A DNA stretch of 64,000 nucleotides from Cyanobium sp. M30B3 (lineage in GTDB: Bacteria; Cyanobacteriota; Cyanobacteriia; PCC-6307; Cyanobiaceae), in NCBI GenBank assembly GCA_018399015.1, contig CP073761.1:1054001-1118000 (forward strand). Reading direction: 5' to 3'. Shown here piece by piece: positions 34,195 to 42,185 of this stretch (position 1 is the first letter of the stretch; each line of letters begins with the position of its first letter). The translations under genes were made by a program, and so were the position numbers. Under the pieces are notes generated by a model. The model was not told where the DNA came from. It did no database searches and worked only from the letters and a program-made list of their open reading frames with translations.

Positions 34195-34953
34195 CTAGGG
34201 AGCGGGAGGAGGGGCTGGCCCCAGCCCCGGCTGTTGCTGCAGCCAGAGAAAGGTGGCGCGGTCGCGGGGGCTGAGCTCCAGCACCGGCGAGGGGCCGGGC
34301 ACCGCCGCCATGGCATCGCCGGGTGCCTCGCTGTGACCCCAGAGCCCGAAGGCATGGCCCAGCTCGTGCAGGGCGGTGGCCTGGATGGCGCTGGAGCGCT
34401 GGCCCGGACTGATCTGCACCACCACCCGGGGTTCCAGCTGGCGCAGCCCCTGCCGTTCCACCACCGCCAGTTGCAGTTCGGCCCGGCCATGGCTGGCCCT
34501 GCCGCTCCGCAGGGGCGGACGGCGGCGCAGGATGCGCACCTGGGCCTGATCCGGCTCGCTCACCCGCTCGATCGCCACCAGCTCGGCCCAGCTGGCCAGG
34601 GCCGCTTCCACGGCCTCCAGCCAGGCCTGGTCCCAGCGGCCGGCCGGCCCCTCGGCATGGGCCGGCTCCACCCAGACGCACCAGTGGTCCCGCCGGGGCC
34701 AGCCATGGGCCGTGCTGCTGAGCCGGTGGCGGTAGTCAGCTCCACTGGGCGCCTGAGGGCTCCGGTTTCTGCCATATCCTGCCGCCGCTCCCAGGCCTGA
34801 ACCCTGTCCAGCCCGTGGGGGCACGACCTGGAGAACAGCCGCCGCGGGCGTGCAGGCCTCAGCCCTCAACTCTCCAGGGTGGCCAGTGCTGATGGCCAGC
34901 AGGGCCAGGCCCCCGGCCACCGCCAGTGGCCTGCCGGGGGAAGCCGCTGGCAT
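34195..34953 (-). CDS. metzincin-like zinc protease, exported
   Basis: A 252-residue protein with an N-terminal signal ('LAVAGGLALLAISTG'). Near the C-terminus it has the metzincin zinc motif 'ATALHELGHAFGLWGHS' (HExxHxxGxxGH) followed by 'GDAMAA', which supplies the Met-turn. The central part 'WDQAWLEAVEAALASWAELV' resembles matrixin-like proteases of cyanobacteria. A periplasmic or secreted peptidase role is likely; the substrate is unknown. It starts at an ATG overlapping the stop of the upstream DUF2214 gene. Confidence 0.75.
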   Translation of the reverse strand: MPAASPGRPLAVAGGLALLAISTGHPGELRAEACTPAAAVLQVVPPRAGQGSGLGAAAGYGRNRSPQAPSGADYRHRLSSTAHGWPRRDHWCVWVEPAHAEGPAGRWDQAWLEAVEAALASWAELVAIERVSEPDQAQVRILRRRPPLRSGRASHGRAELQLAVVERQGLRQLEPRVVVQISPGQRSSAIQATALHELGHAFGLWGHSEAPGDAMAAVPGPSPVLELSPRDRATFLWLQQQPGLGPAPPPAP

Positions 34954-35453
34954 CAGACGCCGGCGGTCCCCGGCAGGCCCACGCCGCGGGCCATCAGGGT
35001 GGCGAGCAGGGGCACCAGGGCAAAGCCCACCAGTTCGACGTTCAGGATCCAGGCCAGACGGGTGGCCAGGGCCTCGCTCACCTGGGGCAGCTCGCCCTTG
35101 CGCAGGGGAATGGCCCAGAGGATGTAGGTGATGGTGGGGTAGAGCGACAGCGCCCCCACACCCAGATAGAGCCCCACCTTCCACCAGAACAGGGGGTTCT
35201 CGGTGTAGAAAGTGCTGCCCTGGCCGAAGTACAGCACCCGCAGAATGCCGCTCACCAGCAGGGCCAGGGCGGCGATGCCGTACACCACATCGGTGATCAC
35301 CATCGTGGTGGCGTCAGCCTTGCTGGGGTTGGGTCGGATCAGGCGCCGCTCCAGCACCAGGGCGCCGAAGCAGAGCATGAAGCTCAGGTAGTGCACATAG
35401 GCCACCCCGGCGCGGCTGAGGATCTCGGGAGGAATGGCCGCCAGCCCCGCCAT
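34953..35453 (-). CDS. DUF2214 family membrane protein
   Basis: A 166-residue protein with four transmembrane helices: 'YVHYLSFMLCFGALVLERRL', 'VVYGIAALALLVSGILRVLY' (then 'FGQGSTFYTENPLFWWKVGL'), and further helices to 'FALVPLLATLMARGVGLP'. This is the DUF2214 pattern of predicted membrane proteins of unknown function. The stop overlaps the protease start (TGATG), implying coupled expression. The promoter should lie in the 190-bp divergent gap with the sigma factor gene. Confidence 0.8.
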   Translation of the reverse strand: MAGLAAIPPEILSRAGVAYVHYLSFMLCFGALVLERRLIRPNPSKADATTMVITDVVYGIAALALLVSGILRVLYFGQGSTFYTENPLFWWKVGLYLGVGALSLYPTITYILWAIPLRKGELPQVSEALATRLAWILNVELVGFALVPLLATLMARGVGLPGTAGV

Positions 35454-35643
35454 GTGATGAATCGCAGACGCCCGAACCGTAGCGGGCCCCGGGCAGGGCC
35501 GTGGTCGCCCAGTGGTGGAGAGGCCGAATCGGGAACTGCAGAAAGAATGAACTTGGGAAGCAATAGTTAAGTTGGAAGCCTTTGTGATGGTTCGGCTTTT
35601 GATCGCGGAACTCCTTAAGTTCAATGAACTGCGACTCTGATCA

Positions 35644-36564
35644 ATGGCGAGCTCTCTGAGCAGTTATCTCGGTGAAATCGGTCGCCATCAGTTGCTCACG
35701 CCGGAACAGGAGCTCACCCTGGGCCGCAAGGTGCAGGCCATGGCGGCGCTGCAGGAGCGCTGCCGCCAGGCCGGGGGCACGGGATCAGCCTGTGACTACA
35801 GCGACGTGGAGCGCCGCACCCTGCGCCTGGGTGAGCGGGCCAAGAACCAGATGATCACCGCCAACCTGCGCCTGGTGGTGAATCTGGCCAAGCGCTATCA
35901 GAACAAGGGCCTCGACCTGCTCGATCTGATCCAGGAGGGCACCCTCGGCCTCACCCGGGCCGTGGAGAAGTACGACCCCACCCGCGGCCATCGCTTCAGC
36001 ACCTATGCCTACTGGTGGATTCGGCAGGGCCTGAACCGGGCCCTCTCCACCCAGAGCCGCACGATTCGCATCCCGGTGAATGTGAACGAAAAGCTCACCC
36101 GCCTGCGGGCGGCCAAGGCCCGCTACCTGCAGGTGCATGGGGTGAATCCCAGCCCGGCCCACCTGGCCAGGCAGATGGAGATTCCCCTGGTCGAGGTGGA
36201 GGAGCTGCTGAACTGCGAGCTGCGCAGCGTCACGGTGAGCCTGCAGGGGCTGGTGAAGGCCAAGTCGGATCCCTCCGAGCTGGTGGACGTGCTGCCCAGT
36301 CCGGAACCTGCGCCGATGGAGAGGGCGGAGCTGGCTGAGCGCTCTGCCACGGTGTGGACCCTGCTGGACCGGGCCAACCTCACCCCCAAGGAGCGCACGG
36401 TGGTGATGCTGCGCTTCGGCCTCGACGGCAGCCATGAGTGGCGCACCCTGGCGGAGGTGGCGCGGCAGCTCGACTGCAGCCGTGAATACTGCCGGCAGGT
36501 GGTGCAGCGGGCCCTGCGCAAGCTGCGGAAAACCGGCATCGAGAGCGGGTTGGTGGAGGCCTGA
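35644..36564 (+). CDS. group 2 sigma-70 factor
   Basis: A 306-residue sigma factor. Region 1.2 is 'SSYLGEIGRHQLLTPEQELT'; region 2 is 'NLRLVVNLAKRYQNKGLDLL' then 'DLIQEGTLGLTRAVEKYDPT' and 'RGHRFSTYAYWWIRQGLNRA', very close to RpoD. Region 3 is 'RIPVNVNEKLTRLRAAKARY', and region 4.2 has a helix-turn-helix 'TLAEVARQLDCSREYCRQVV'. It lacks the long region 1.1 of group 1 sigma, so it is a non-essential group 2 factor (SigB-SigE type) used under stress, light or nitrogen changes. Which subgroup cannot be fixed. Confidence 0.9.
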   Translation: MASSLSSYLGEIGRHQLLTPEQELTLGRKVQAMAALQERCRQAGGTGSACDYSDVERRTLRLGERAKNQMITANLRLVVNLAKRYQNKGLDLLDLIQEGTLGLTRAVEKYDPTRGHRFSTYAYWWIRQGLNRALSTQSRTIRIPVNVNEKLTRLRAAKARYLQVHGVNPSPAHLARQMEIPLVEVEELLNCELRSVTVSLQGLVKAKSDPSELVDVLPSPEPAPMERAELAERSATVWTLLDRANLTPKERTVVMLRFGLDGSHEWRTLAEVARQLDCSREYCRQVVQRALRKLRKTGIESGLVEA

Positions 36565-36602
36565 TGCCCCCACAATGAGATCCGTTGGCTGACTGACCAG
36601 TC

Positions 36603-36965
36603 ATGGCCCCCGGACTTGAAGCGGACGTCGACGCCGAAGTGCTGGAGAGCAGCGTCGTGGACGAGGCCCTGCTGCTGCGCCTGTTGCGGCGGGCCGGTCG
36701 CACTGTGGCCCTGCCCGCCCTGGAATGCCTGGAAATCCTGCTGGATTCGGACACGCCCTATCCGGCCAGGCTCACCGTGCTGGCGGCCCTCACCTACCTG
36801 CTGGTGCCGCTGGATCTGATTCCAGACTTCATCCCCGTGGCCGGCTTCAGTGACGACCTGGTGGCGATCACCGCCCTGCTCGGCATCTGCGGCCGCCACC
36901 GCAGTGAGGCGGTGCGCCAACGGGCCCGGCGCAGACTGGATCGCTGGTTTCCCCTGGCGCGTTGA
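36603..36965 (+). CDS. DUF1232 (YkvA-like) protein
   Basis: A 120-residue protein with the short DUF1232 core 'ARLTVLAALTYLLVPLDLIP' followed by 'DFIPVAGFSDDL', where the 'D-IPD-IP--G--DD' signature is clear. Family members are small, partly hydrophobic proteins of unknown role. It follows the sigma factor by 38 bp, and its TGA overlaps the next ATG, so it may be in one transcript with both neighbours. Confidence 0.8.
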   Translation: MAPGLEADVDAEVLESSVVDEALLLRLLRRAGRTVALPALECLEILLDSDTPYPARLTVLAALTYLLVPLDLIPDFIPVAGFSDDLVAITALLGICGRHRSEAVRQRARRRLDRWFPLAR

Positions 36966-37282
36966 TGGCCATGGCTTCCCTCTCAGCCGAGCAGTTGGAG
37001 GATCTGCATAGCTTTCTCAAGGATTGGTTGCGTCATCGGGGCCGCACCCAGGCCGATCTGCGCCGTGCCCTGCAGGCCAGTTCGATCCGCATGCCGGTGC
37101 TGCTGGAGGTCCTGCAGCACACCTATGCCCGCCAGGGGGTGACGGGGCTGGCCGAACAGCTCTGCGGCGTGGAGGACATCTGGCAGCAGGCCGGTGGGGC
37201 TCCGATCGGCCTGGACGCCGCCGAAGAACTGGGCCAGCTTGACCTGTTGTTGCAGGAAATCCGGGCTGAGCGGCCCGGGTAG
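36965..37282 (+). CDS. hypothetical cytosolic protein
   Basis: A 105-residue, mostly helical soluble protein ('LSAEQLEDLHSFLKDWLRHR', 'TQADLRRALQASSIRMPVLL', 'EVLQHTYARQGVTGLAEQLC'). No family is recognised, although the first half resembles a small helix-turn-helix-like bundle. It is coupled to the DUF1232 gene by a TGATG overlap; an in-frame TTG 3 bp upstream is a less likely start. Confidence 0.6.
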   Translation: MAMASLSAEQLEDLHSFLKDWLRHRGRTQADLRRALQASSIRMPVLLEVLQHTYARQGVTGLAEQLCGVEDIWQQAGGAPIGLDAAEELGQLDLLLQEIRAERPG

Positions 37283-37339
37283 CGGCGCCTTCCGCCCCTG
37301 CCAGGCAGAGTGGGGGCACTTCTGCCCGGGTCTGGAACC

Positions 37340-37591
37340 ATGCCAGCGGTCCTCTCCTGCCCCTTGCGCGCCCTGCTTGTGCTGGTCACCGGGTTGGCAG
37401 TCACCGGTCCCGCCCTCGCCCAGAGCGAGAGTTTTCTGCTCGGTCCGGGCAGCAAGGTGGGTCCCGCCACCGAGGTGAAGCCCAAGAACTGCGTCACCGC
37501 TCCCGACGGCACGGTGACCTGTGACACCGAGCTGGTGAATCCGCCCGGTGACACCCGCGCCAAGCCCCAGTTCGAGCTCTTCGGTAACTGA
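37340..37591 (+). CDS. small exported protein, hypothetical
   Basis: An 83-residue protein with a signal peptide ('LRALLVLVTGLAVTGPALAQ') and a short mature part holding two cysteines ('KPKNCVTAPDGTVTCDTELV') and ending 'KPQFELFGN'. The cysteine pair 11 residues apart suggests a disulfide-bonded hairpin in the periplasm. The 'TAPDGTVTCDT' type of segment recurs in small secreted cyanobacterial proteins. ATG 37340 is chosen as the start of the signal peptide. Function unknown. Confidence 0.6.
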   Translation: MPAVLSCPLRALLVLVTGLAVTGPALAQSESFLLGPGSKVGPATEVKPKNCVTAPDGTVTCDTELVNPPGDTRAKPQFELFGN

Positions 37592-37599
37592 TCACCCCC

Positions 37600-38148
37600 A
37601 TGGGCAGCGGCATGCGGAACAAGGGGGGGCGGCCCTGGCGACGCCTGTTGGATGATGCCAACTACCTCCATGTGATCGACCGCACCGAGCAGCAGCTGGC
37701 CAAGTTGCTGGGCCTGGTGCTGGTGGTGGTGATGTTGGCGGCCACGGTGCAGCTGGTTATCCAGGTGGTTCTGGCGTTGATGGTGCCGGGCACACCGTGG
37801 CTGGGCGACAAACTCAACAAGGTGCTGGGCGATCTGCTCAACCTGCTGATCGCCCTGGAGGTGTTGCAGAACATCACCTCCTATCTGCGCCGTCACGTGG
37901 TGCAGATCGAGCTGGTGCTGCTCACCGCGATGACGGCGGTGGCCCGCAAGGTGATCGTGTTGCCGGCGGGCGCGGAGAGCAAGCCCCAGCTGCTGGCGGG
38001 TCTGGGGGTGGCGGTGCTGGCCCTGGCCGCTGCCTTCTGGCTGGTGCGCTCACTCACGATGCAGAAACCTCCCGCCAGAACAGGGCCAGCCATACGGATC
38101 CCGGAGCCGGGTCGGTCGCCTCAACACGATGGCGACGGTGGGCACTGA
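37600..38148 (+). CDS. PsiE-like (phosphate-starvation-inducible) membrane protein
   Basis: A 182-residue membrane protein with four hydrophobic helices: 'AKLLGLVLVVVMLAATVQLV', 'VLGDLLNLLIALEVLQNITS', 'VQIELVLLTAMTAVARKVIV' and 'LLAGLGVAVLALAAAFWLVR'. The central 'LLIALEVLQNITSYL' and 'AMTAVARKVIV' match PsiE-family proteins, whose function is unknown. Its C-terminal polar tail (about 30 residues) lies antisense to the end of the next gene, a 95-bp convergent overlap. Confidence 0.7.
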   Translation: MGSGMRNKGGRPWRRLLDDANYLHVIDRTEQQLAKLLGLVLVVVMLAATVQLVIQVVLALMVPGTPWLGDKLNKVLGDLLNLLIALEVLQNITSYLRRHVVQIELVLLTAMTAVARKVIVLPAGAESKPQLLAGLGVAVLALAAAFWLVRSLTMQKPPARTGPAIRIPEPGRSPQHDGDGGH

Positions 38149-38584
38149 TCAGCAGGCTGTCGCCCCGGCCCAGCTCCCGGGCGGCCGGTTCATCGGCAAA
38201 GCGCAAGCGGGCGCTGCCCTGCAGCAGGGTGACCCACTCCACCTCCTCCTGGTCGTACCAGAACCCCTTGGGGCTGGCCGCCTGGCAGGAGTGGATCCGC
38301 TCCAGCCGCCAGTTTCCCTGGGCCGCCAGAACGCAGCTGGTCTCGCTGCCGGGGGGCGGGCAGGGGCTCGCCAGCAGGTTGTCCGGCTGGGCTGAAGCGG
38401 CTTCCGCCTCGCCCCAGCGACGGCCGATCTCGAAGCCGTGCCGCCGGGCCAGCTCCACCACGGCGTGGTGGTGGCTGCAATCGCGCAGGGCGGCCCGCAC
38501 GGCCGGATCGGCTTCGCTCAGGGCCACGAAGGCATTCAGCTGGCGAACTTTCTCCAGGAACTGCTGCAGTTGCGCTTCAGCCAC
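38054..38584 (-). CDS. Nif11-domain / cupin fusion protein
   Basis: A 176-residue protein. Residues 1-65 resemble a Nif11 leader domain ('AEAQLQQFLEKVRQLNAFVA', 'DCSHHHAVVELARRHGFEIG'), the type that forms leader peptides of some RiPPs in cyanobacteria. Residues 75-176 form a cupin barrel ('EEVEWVTLLQGSARLRFADE', 'LGRGDSLLISAHRRHRVEAT'). The cupin replaces the usual short core peptide, so this is not a RiPP precursor in the normal sense. The GTG 38584 start is set by the Nif11 opening. It overlaps the PsiE gene by 95 bp. Function unknown; a small-molecule or metal-binding cupin is plausible. Confidence 0.7.
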   Translation of the reverse strand: MAEAQLQQFLEKVRQLNAFVALSEADPAVRAALRDCSHHHAVVELARRHGFEIGRRWGEAEAASAQPDNLLASPCPPPGSETSCVLAAQGNWRLERIHSCQAASPKGFWYDQEEVEWVTLLQGSARLRFADEPAARELGRGDSLLISAHRRHRVEATDPAPGSVWLALFWREVSAS

Positions 38585-38598
38585 GGCACTTTGCGGAG

Positions 38599-39135
38599 CT
38601 AGGGGTGGACCAGGGGCTTGATCATCCGCCAGCGCTCGAACCACTCCCCGGCGAACAGCACCCGTTCCTCCTGCTCCACCTGCCAGCCGCGGCGCAGCAG
38701 CAGGGGGCGTGAGAGCTGGCTGGCCTCGGTGCGCAGCCGGGGAATGCCCTGCAGGGCGGCGCGTTGCTCAAGGGCCTGGAGGATGGCGCTCGAGCGTCCC
38801 TGGCGGCAGGAGCGGCCACGGCAGTACAGCAGGGCCAGCCGATCAGGGGGATGGAGAAGGCCGAAGGCTTCGATCGAGTCGCCATCCGCTGAGTCGCCAT
38901 CCGCTGAGTCGCCATCCTCCGAGTCGCCATCCTCCAGCCGCCCATCCCCCGTGCTGGCCAGGCCGAAGCCCTCGCGCAGCGGCGCCATCAGGGCACCGGA
39001 GCGGCTGGCGTGGTGGGCCCAGGCCTCGATCTGGGCCGGGCTGTACAGACCGCGGGTCTGGGAGAGCACCGCGTCCCGGTACACCGCCACCAGGGCGTCG
39101 TGGTCGGCCGGGGTGAGGGGACGCAGGGCGGGCAT
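38599..39135 (-). CDS. GNAT-family acetyltransferase with a repeat insertion
   Basis: A 178-residue protein with the GNAT N-terminus 'PALRPLTPADHDALVAVYRD' and 'GLYSPAQIEAWAHHASRSGA', and the acetyl-CoA-type segment 'LALLYCRGRSCRQGRSSAIL'. Between them, at about residues 66-86, lie acidic repeats of the form (E/A)DGDS, encoded by a 15-bp minisatellite. The repeat sits in a loop between beta-strands and probably tolerates length change. Substrate unknown. Confidence 0.75.
   Translation of the reverse strand: MPALRPLTPADHDALVAVYRDAVLSQTRGLYSPAQIEAWAHHASRSGALMAPLREGFGLASTGDGRLEDGDSEDGDSADGDSADGDSIEAFGLLHPPDRLALLYCRGRSCRQGRSSAILQALEQRAALQGIPRLRTEASQLSRPLLLRRGWQVEQEERVLFAGEWFERWRMIKPLVHP
38876..38935. 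repeat. 15-bp minisatellite inside the acetyltransferase gene
   Basis: Four tandem 15-bp units (GAGTCGCCATCCGCT twice, then GAGTCGCCATCCTCC twice) encode five-residue acidic repeats on the minus strand. The unit length keeps the frame, so copy-number change would lengthen or shorten the protein loop. Confidence 0.85.
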
Positions 39136-39176
39136 GGGCCGCGGGCCAGACTGGCTCCCAGATTGCCCCCAACCCA

Positions 39177-39536
39177 GTGTCCGCCACCCCTTTCTCCTGG
39201 ATCGCCGCGCGGGCACTGTGGGGCCTGCTGGTGGCGCTGCTGGTGGGCCTGGGCCCGGCGGGGCCGGTGCAGGCAGCGCCGGATGGGGCCCGCCTGTTTG
39301 AGGCCCACTGCGCCGGTTGCCATGTGAATGGGGGCAACATCATTCGCCGGGGCAAAACCCTGCGCATGGCCGCCCTGGAGCGCCAGGGGGTGGCCTCTGA
39401 TGCGGCGATCGCCGCGATTGCCGCAGCCGGGGTGGGCCAGATGTCCGGCTATGCCGGCGTGCTCGGGGAGGAGGGCGTGGCGGCCGTGGCCGGCTGGGTG
39501 TGGCAGCAGGCCCAGGCCGACTGGCCCCGTGCCTGA
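39177..39536 (+). CDS. cytochrome c6-like small c-type cytochrome
   Basis: A 119-residue exported protein. The signal peptide ends 'GPVQA', followed by 'APDGARLFEAHCAGCHVNGG' with the CxxCH heme site, and 'GQMSGYAGVLGEEGVAAVAG' supplies the axial methionine. The fold and length match cytochrome c553/c6 (PetJ), a lumenal or periplasmic carrier between the cytochrome b6f complex and photosystem I or oxidase. The C6B/C6C low-potential paralogues are an alternative. GTG 39177 is used as start because it directly precedes the signal sequence. Confidence 0.85.
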   Translation: MSATPFSWIAARALWGLLVALLVGLGPAGPVQAAPDGARLFEAHCAGCHVNGGNIIRRGKTLRMAALERQGVASDAAIAAIAAAGVGQMSGYAGVLGEEGVAAVAGWVWQQAQADWPRA

Positions 39537-39539
39537 GCT

Positions 39540-39809
39540 TCAGAAGGCCTGAATCCAGGGATGGATCTCCACGGCGGTCCAGATGCCCTCTCGCCAGTAG
39601 ATGTCGCCCTTCACCAGCGCCTCCACCGCATCGCGGCTGTCGGCTTCGTAAATCCCGAACACGTGGGTGCTGCCCTCAGTTGGGCCCAGGGTGATCAGGA
39701 TGCCCGCATCCTTCTGGCGCTGCAGCCCGGCCAGGTGCTCCTCCCGAAAGGGAGTGCGCTTCTCGAGGGCTTGGTCGCAGTAGGTGCCCCAGAGCACGAA
39801 GCGGGCCAT
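39540..39809 (-). CDS. YciI family protein
   Basis: An 89-residue ferredoxin-like fold protein with 'MARFVLWGTYCDQALEKRTP', 'REEHLAGLQRQKDAGILITL' and 'STHVFGIYEADSRDAVEALV' then 'KGDIYWREGIW', the full YciI pattern including the conserved His and Asp. The biochemical role of the family is unclear. It converges with the cytochrome gene without overlap. Confidence 0.85.
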   Translation of the reverse strand: MARFVLWGTYCDQALEKRTPFREEHLAGLQRQKDAGILITLGPTEGSTHVFGIYEADSRDAVEALVKGDIYWREGIWTAVEIHPWIQAF

Positions 39810-39895
39810 GGCGGGGGGTGATGGACGTGGCGGTCTGAACCCTAGGTCGCGGGTTTCTGGTGGTAGGAAGGAACCCTCGTGTTTTTTGTCTACAC

Positions 39896-40216
39896 ATGCA
39901 CCATCCGTCGCTGCACCATCCGTCTCTGCACCATCCGTTGCTGCACCGCTCCCGTTCCGGCGTCCGTGTGGGCCTGGCTGGTGTCCTGCTGCTGCTGGCC
40001 CAGCCGGCCCAGGCCCAGAACATGATGGACAACATGATCCGCAAGTTCTGTCTGCAGGCGGTGAACAAGGAGGTTCAGGCCTCCGGCAAGCCCGCCCCTG
40101 CCGGCATGCAGGACTACACCTGCAACTGCGTGGTGCAGGAGATGAAGAAGGGCCAGTCGCAGCAGCAGGCCTCCGCCACCTGCAAGGCCGCCGCCACCAG
40201 GAAGTTCAACCTCTGA
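39896..40216 (+). CDS. small exported Cys-containing protein, hypothetical
   Basis: A 106-residue protein. Three five-residue repeats (HHPSL type) encoded by a 15-bp minisatellite form the start, followed by a signal segment ('VRVGLAGVLLLLAQPAQAQ') and a helical mature domain of about 65 residues with four cysteines ('KFCLQAVNKEV', 'YTCNCVVQEMKKGQS', 'ATCKAAATRK'). The start could instead lie after the repeats at a non-ATG codon. The four-cysteine helical pattern is common in small secreted proteins of picocyanobacteria. Function unknown. Confidence 0.6.
   Translation: MHHPSLHHPSLHHPLLHRSRSGVRVGLAGVLLLLAQPAQAQNMMDNMIRKFCLQAVNKEVQASGKPAPAGMQDYTCNCVVQEMKKGQSQQQASATCKAAATRKFNL
39899..39943. repeat. 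15-bp minisatellite at the start of a small exported protein gene
   Basis: Three tandem units: CACCATCCGTCGCTG, CACCATCCGTCTCTG, CACCATCCGTTGCTG. The array follows the ATG directly and encodes repeated His-His-Pro-Ser-Leu. Confidence 0.85.
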
Positions 40217-40277
40217 GTTCCGCGGGCTGCGGCCAGAACTCCGCTGCCGTCCATTCCTTCTCAACCATCCCGTCCCG

Positions 40278-41534
40278 TTGGTCCCCCCACAGATCGCTCC
40301 GGCCTCCAGGCTCGACGCCGTGCTGAGCCCTGTGATCCCCGAGCTGGGGGCGCTGGTGCGGGCCACCCCGGGCACCCTGTCCCTGGCCCAGGGCATGGTG
40401 GGCTGGGGGCCTCCCCCGGGTGTGCTCACGGCCCTGGCAGCGGCTGCGCACTCCACCCGGGACGCCTACGGGCCCGTGCAGGGCGATCCCGAGCTGCTGG
40501 CGGCCCTGGCCACCAGCCTGCAGCAGGACCACAGCATGGACCTCGACGCTGCCGACCTGTGGGTGACGGCCGGCAGCAACATGGCCTTCCACGCCATCGC
40601 CCAGGTGCTGTGCGAGGGCCCGCCGGCGCAACCCAGTGAGCTGATCCTGCCGCTGCCCTATTACTTCAACCACGTGATGGCCATCCAGCTGGCGGGCGGT
40701 CGGCCGGTGCCGGTGGATGCCGGTCTGGTGCCCGATCCCCAGCGGCTGGCGGCGGCAATCACGCCCCGCACCCGGGCGATCGTGACGGTGTCGCCCAACA
40801 ACCCCAGTGGCGTGGTGATCCCAGGCCCGGTGCTGGAGGCGATCAACCGGCTCTGCGCCAGCCGCGGCCTGCTGCACATCAGCGACGAGGCCTACGGCCA
40901 GTTCGTGTACGGGGCCGAGCCCCACTGGAGCCCTGGCAGCCTGCCCGGCGCCAGCGCCCACACGGTGACGCTGCAAACGCTCTCCAAGGCCTATGGCATG
41001 GCCGGCTGGCGGGTGGGCTTCATGGCGGCCCCGGCGGCCTTCAGTGCCGCCCTGGCCAAGGTGCAGGACACGGTGCTGATCTGCCCGCCGCGGCTGATCC
41101 AGCGGGCTGCCCGGGCGGCGCTGGCTGCCGGGCCGGCCTGGTGCCGACCTCGGATCGCGGCCCTGGCCGAGCGGCGCACCCAGCTGCTGGCCGCTGTGGC
41201 GGATGCGCGGGCCCAGGGCCTGCCGGTGCGGCTGTTGGCCGAGCCCGATGGTGCGTTCTATGGCCTGTTGGCCCTGGACGCTCTGGCGCTGGATCCCGCC
41301 GCCACCAGGACGCCCACGGCTGGCGGGCTCACGGGTGAGCAGCTGATGCGGCGGCTGGTGCTCGAGCACCGGGTGGCGGCGGTGTGCGGCGAGAGCTTCG
41401 GCTATCCCGCCGCCGGCCCCGTGCTGCGGCTCAGCTACGGCCTGCTCTCTGCGGTGGAGCTGGAGGAGGCACTGGGGCGCCTGTTGGGCGGCATCAGGGC
41501 CCTGCTGTCCCCACAGCGCCTCAGCGGCCCATGA
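40278..41534 (+). CDS. class I/II pyridoxal-phosphate aminotransferase
   Basis: A 418-residue fold-type I aminotransferase. The N-terminus 'LSLAQGMVGWGPPPG' fits the family's substrate arm. Conserved motifs are 'TAGSNMAF', 'SPNNPSGVVIP', 'HISDEAYGQFVYG' and the PLP-lysine motif 'LSKAYGMAGWRVGF'; 'LRLSYGLL' carries the carboxylate-binding Arg. It transfers amino groups between an amino acid and a keto acid; substrates cannot be fixed (aspartate, tyrosine or methionine types are possible). Start by alternative codon GTG/TTG at 40278. It overlaps the convergent DUF938 gene by 100 bp. Confidence 0.85.
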   Translation: MVPPQIAPASRLDAVLSPVIPELGALVRATPGTLSLAQGMVGWGPPPGVLTALAAAAHSTRDAYGPVQGDPELLAALATSLQQDHSMDLDAADLWVTAGSNMAFHAIAQVLCEGPPAQPSELILPLPYYFNHVMAIQLAGGRPVPVDAGLVPDPQRLAAAITPRTRAIVTVSPNNPSGVVIPGPVLEAINRLCASRGLLHISDEAYGQFVYGAEPHWSPGSLPGASAHTVTLQTLSKAYGMAGWRVGFMAAPAAFSAALAKVQDTVLICPPRLIQRAARAALAAGPAWCRPRIAALAERRTQLLAAVADARAQGLPVRLLAEPDGAFYGLLALDALALDPAATRTPTAGGLTGEQLMRRLVLEHRVAAVCGESFGYPAAGPVLRLSYGLLSAVELEEALGRLLGGIRALLSPQRLSGP

Positions 41535-42136
41535 ACGGCCAGCACCAGCACGCGGTTGTTGGCGGGCATCGCCACATCGGCGAGAGGCTCGAGGCCCAGG
41601 CCTCGTGCCTGCTCCTGCAGGACCAGGGCGTCGCGCACACCCATGGCCGGATCAAGGCTGCGCAGGTGGGCGTCGAAGGCGGCGTTGCTGGGGGCGGTGT
41701 GCACGCCGCCGTTGTGGAAGGGCCCGTAGAGCAGCAGCAGGCCGCCGGCCTGCAGCACCCGCGCGGCCCCCGCCAGCAGCTGGGGCAGGGCCGCTGCCGG
41801 CATGATGTGGCAGGTGTTGGCGCTGAACACCGCATCAACGCTCTGCCGCGGCCACTGCTCGCCGCGCGTCACATCCAGCGCGATCGGGCCGAGCAGTTGT
41901 GAGCCCGGCGCCAGGCTTGCGGGCGACACCCCTGCCAGCTGGGCCTGAAGATCCGCCAGACCTTCGGGGCGCTCGCTGGCCTGCCAGCTCAGGCCGGCGA
42001 TCCGCTGGCAGAAGAAGGCGGCGTGCTGGCCGCCGCCCGAGCCGATCTCCAGCACCCTGGCGTTGTCTGGCAGCCAGTCGTGCAGCACCGCCAGGATCGG
42101 CCCCTTGTTGCGTTCACAGGCGGGAGACAACCGCAC
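41435..42136 (-). CDS. DUF938 SAM-dependent methyltransferase-like protein
   Basis: A 233-residue Rossmann-fold protein. The start 'RLSPACERNKGPILAVLHDW' and the SAM motif 'VLEIGSGGGQHAAFFCQRIA' are typical of DUF938, followed by 'AVFSANTCHIMPAAALPQLL' and 'LLLLYGPFHNGGVHTAPSNA'. A methyltransferase activity is likely, substrate unknown. The final ~35 residues (from 'RRCGDSRALM') are Ser/Pro/Arg-rich, not conserved, and lie antisense to the end of the aminotransferase gene. Confidence 0.85.
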   Translation of the reverse strand: MRLSPACERNKGPILAVLHDWLPDNARVLEIGSGGGQHAAFFCQRIAGLSWQASERPEGLADLQAQLAGVSPASLAPGSQLLGPIALDVTRGEQWPRQSVDAVFSANTCHIMPAAALPQLLAGAARVLQAGGLLLLYGPFHNGGVHTAPSNAAFDAHLRSLDPAMGVRDALVLQEQARGLGLEPLADVAMPANNRVLVLAVHGPLRRCGDSRALMPPNRRPSASSSSTAESRP

Positions 42137-42185
42137 GGGATGGATGGCTGTGCTGCAGCCATCATGAGCCCGCTGGGGGCGAACC

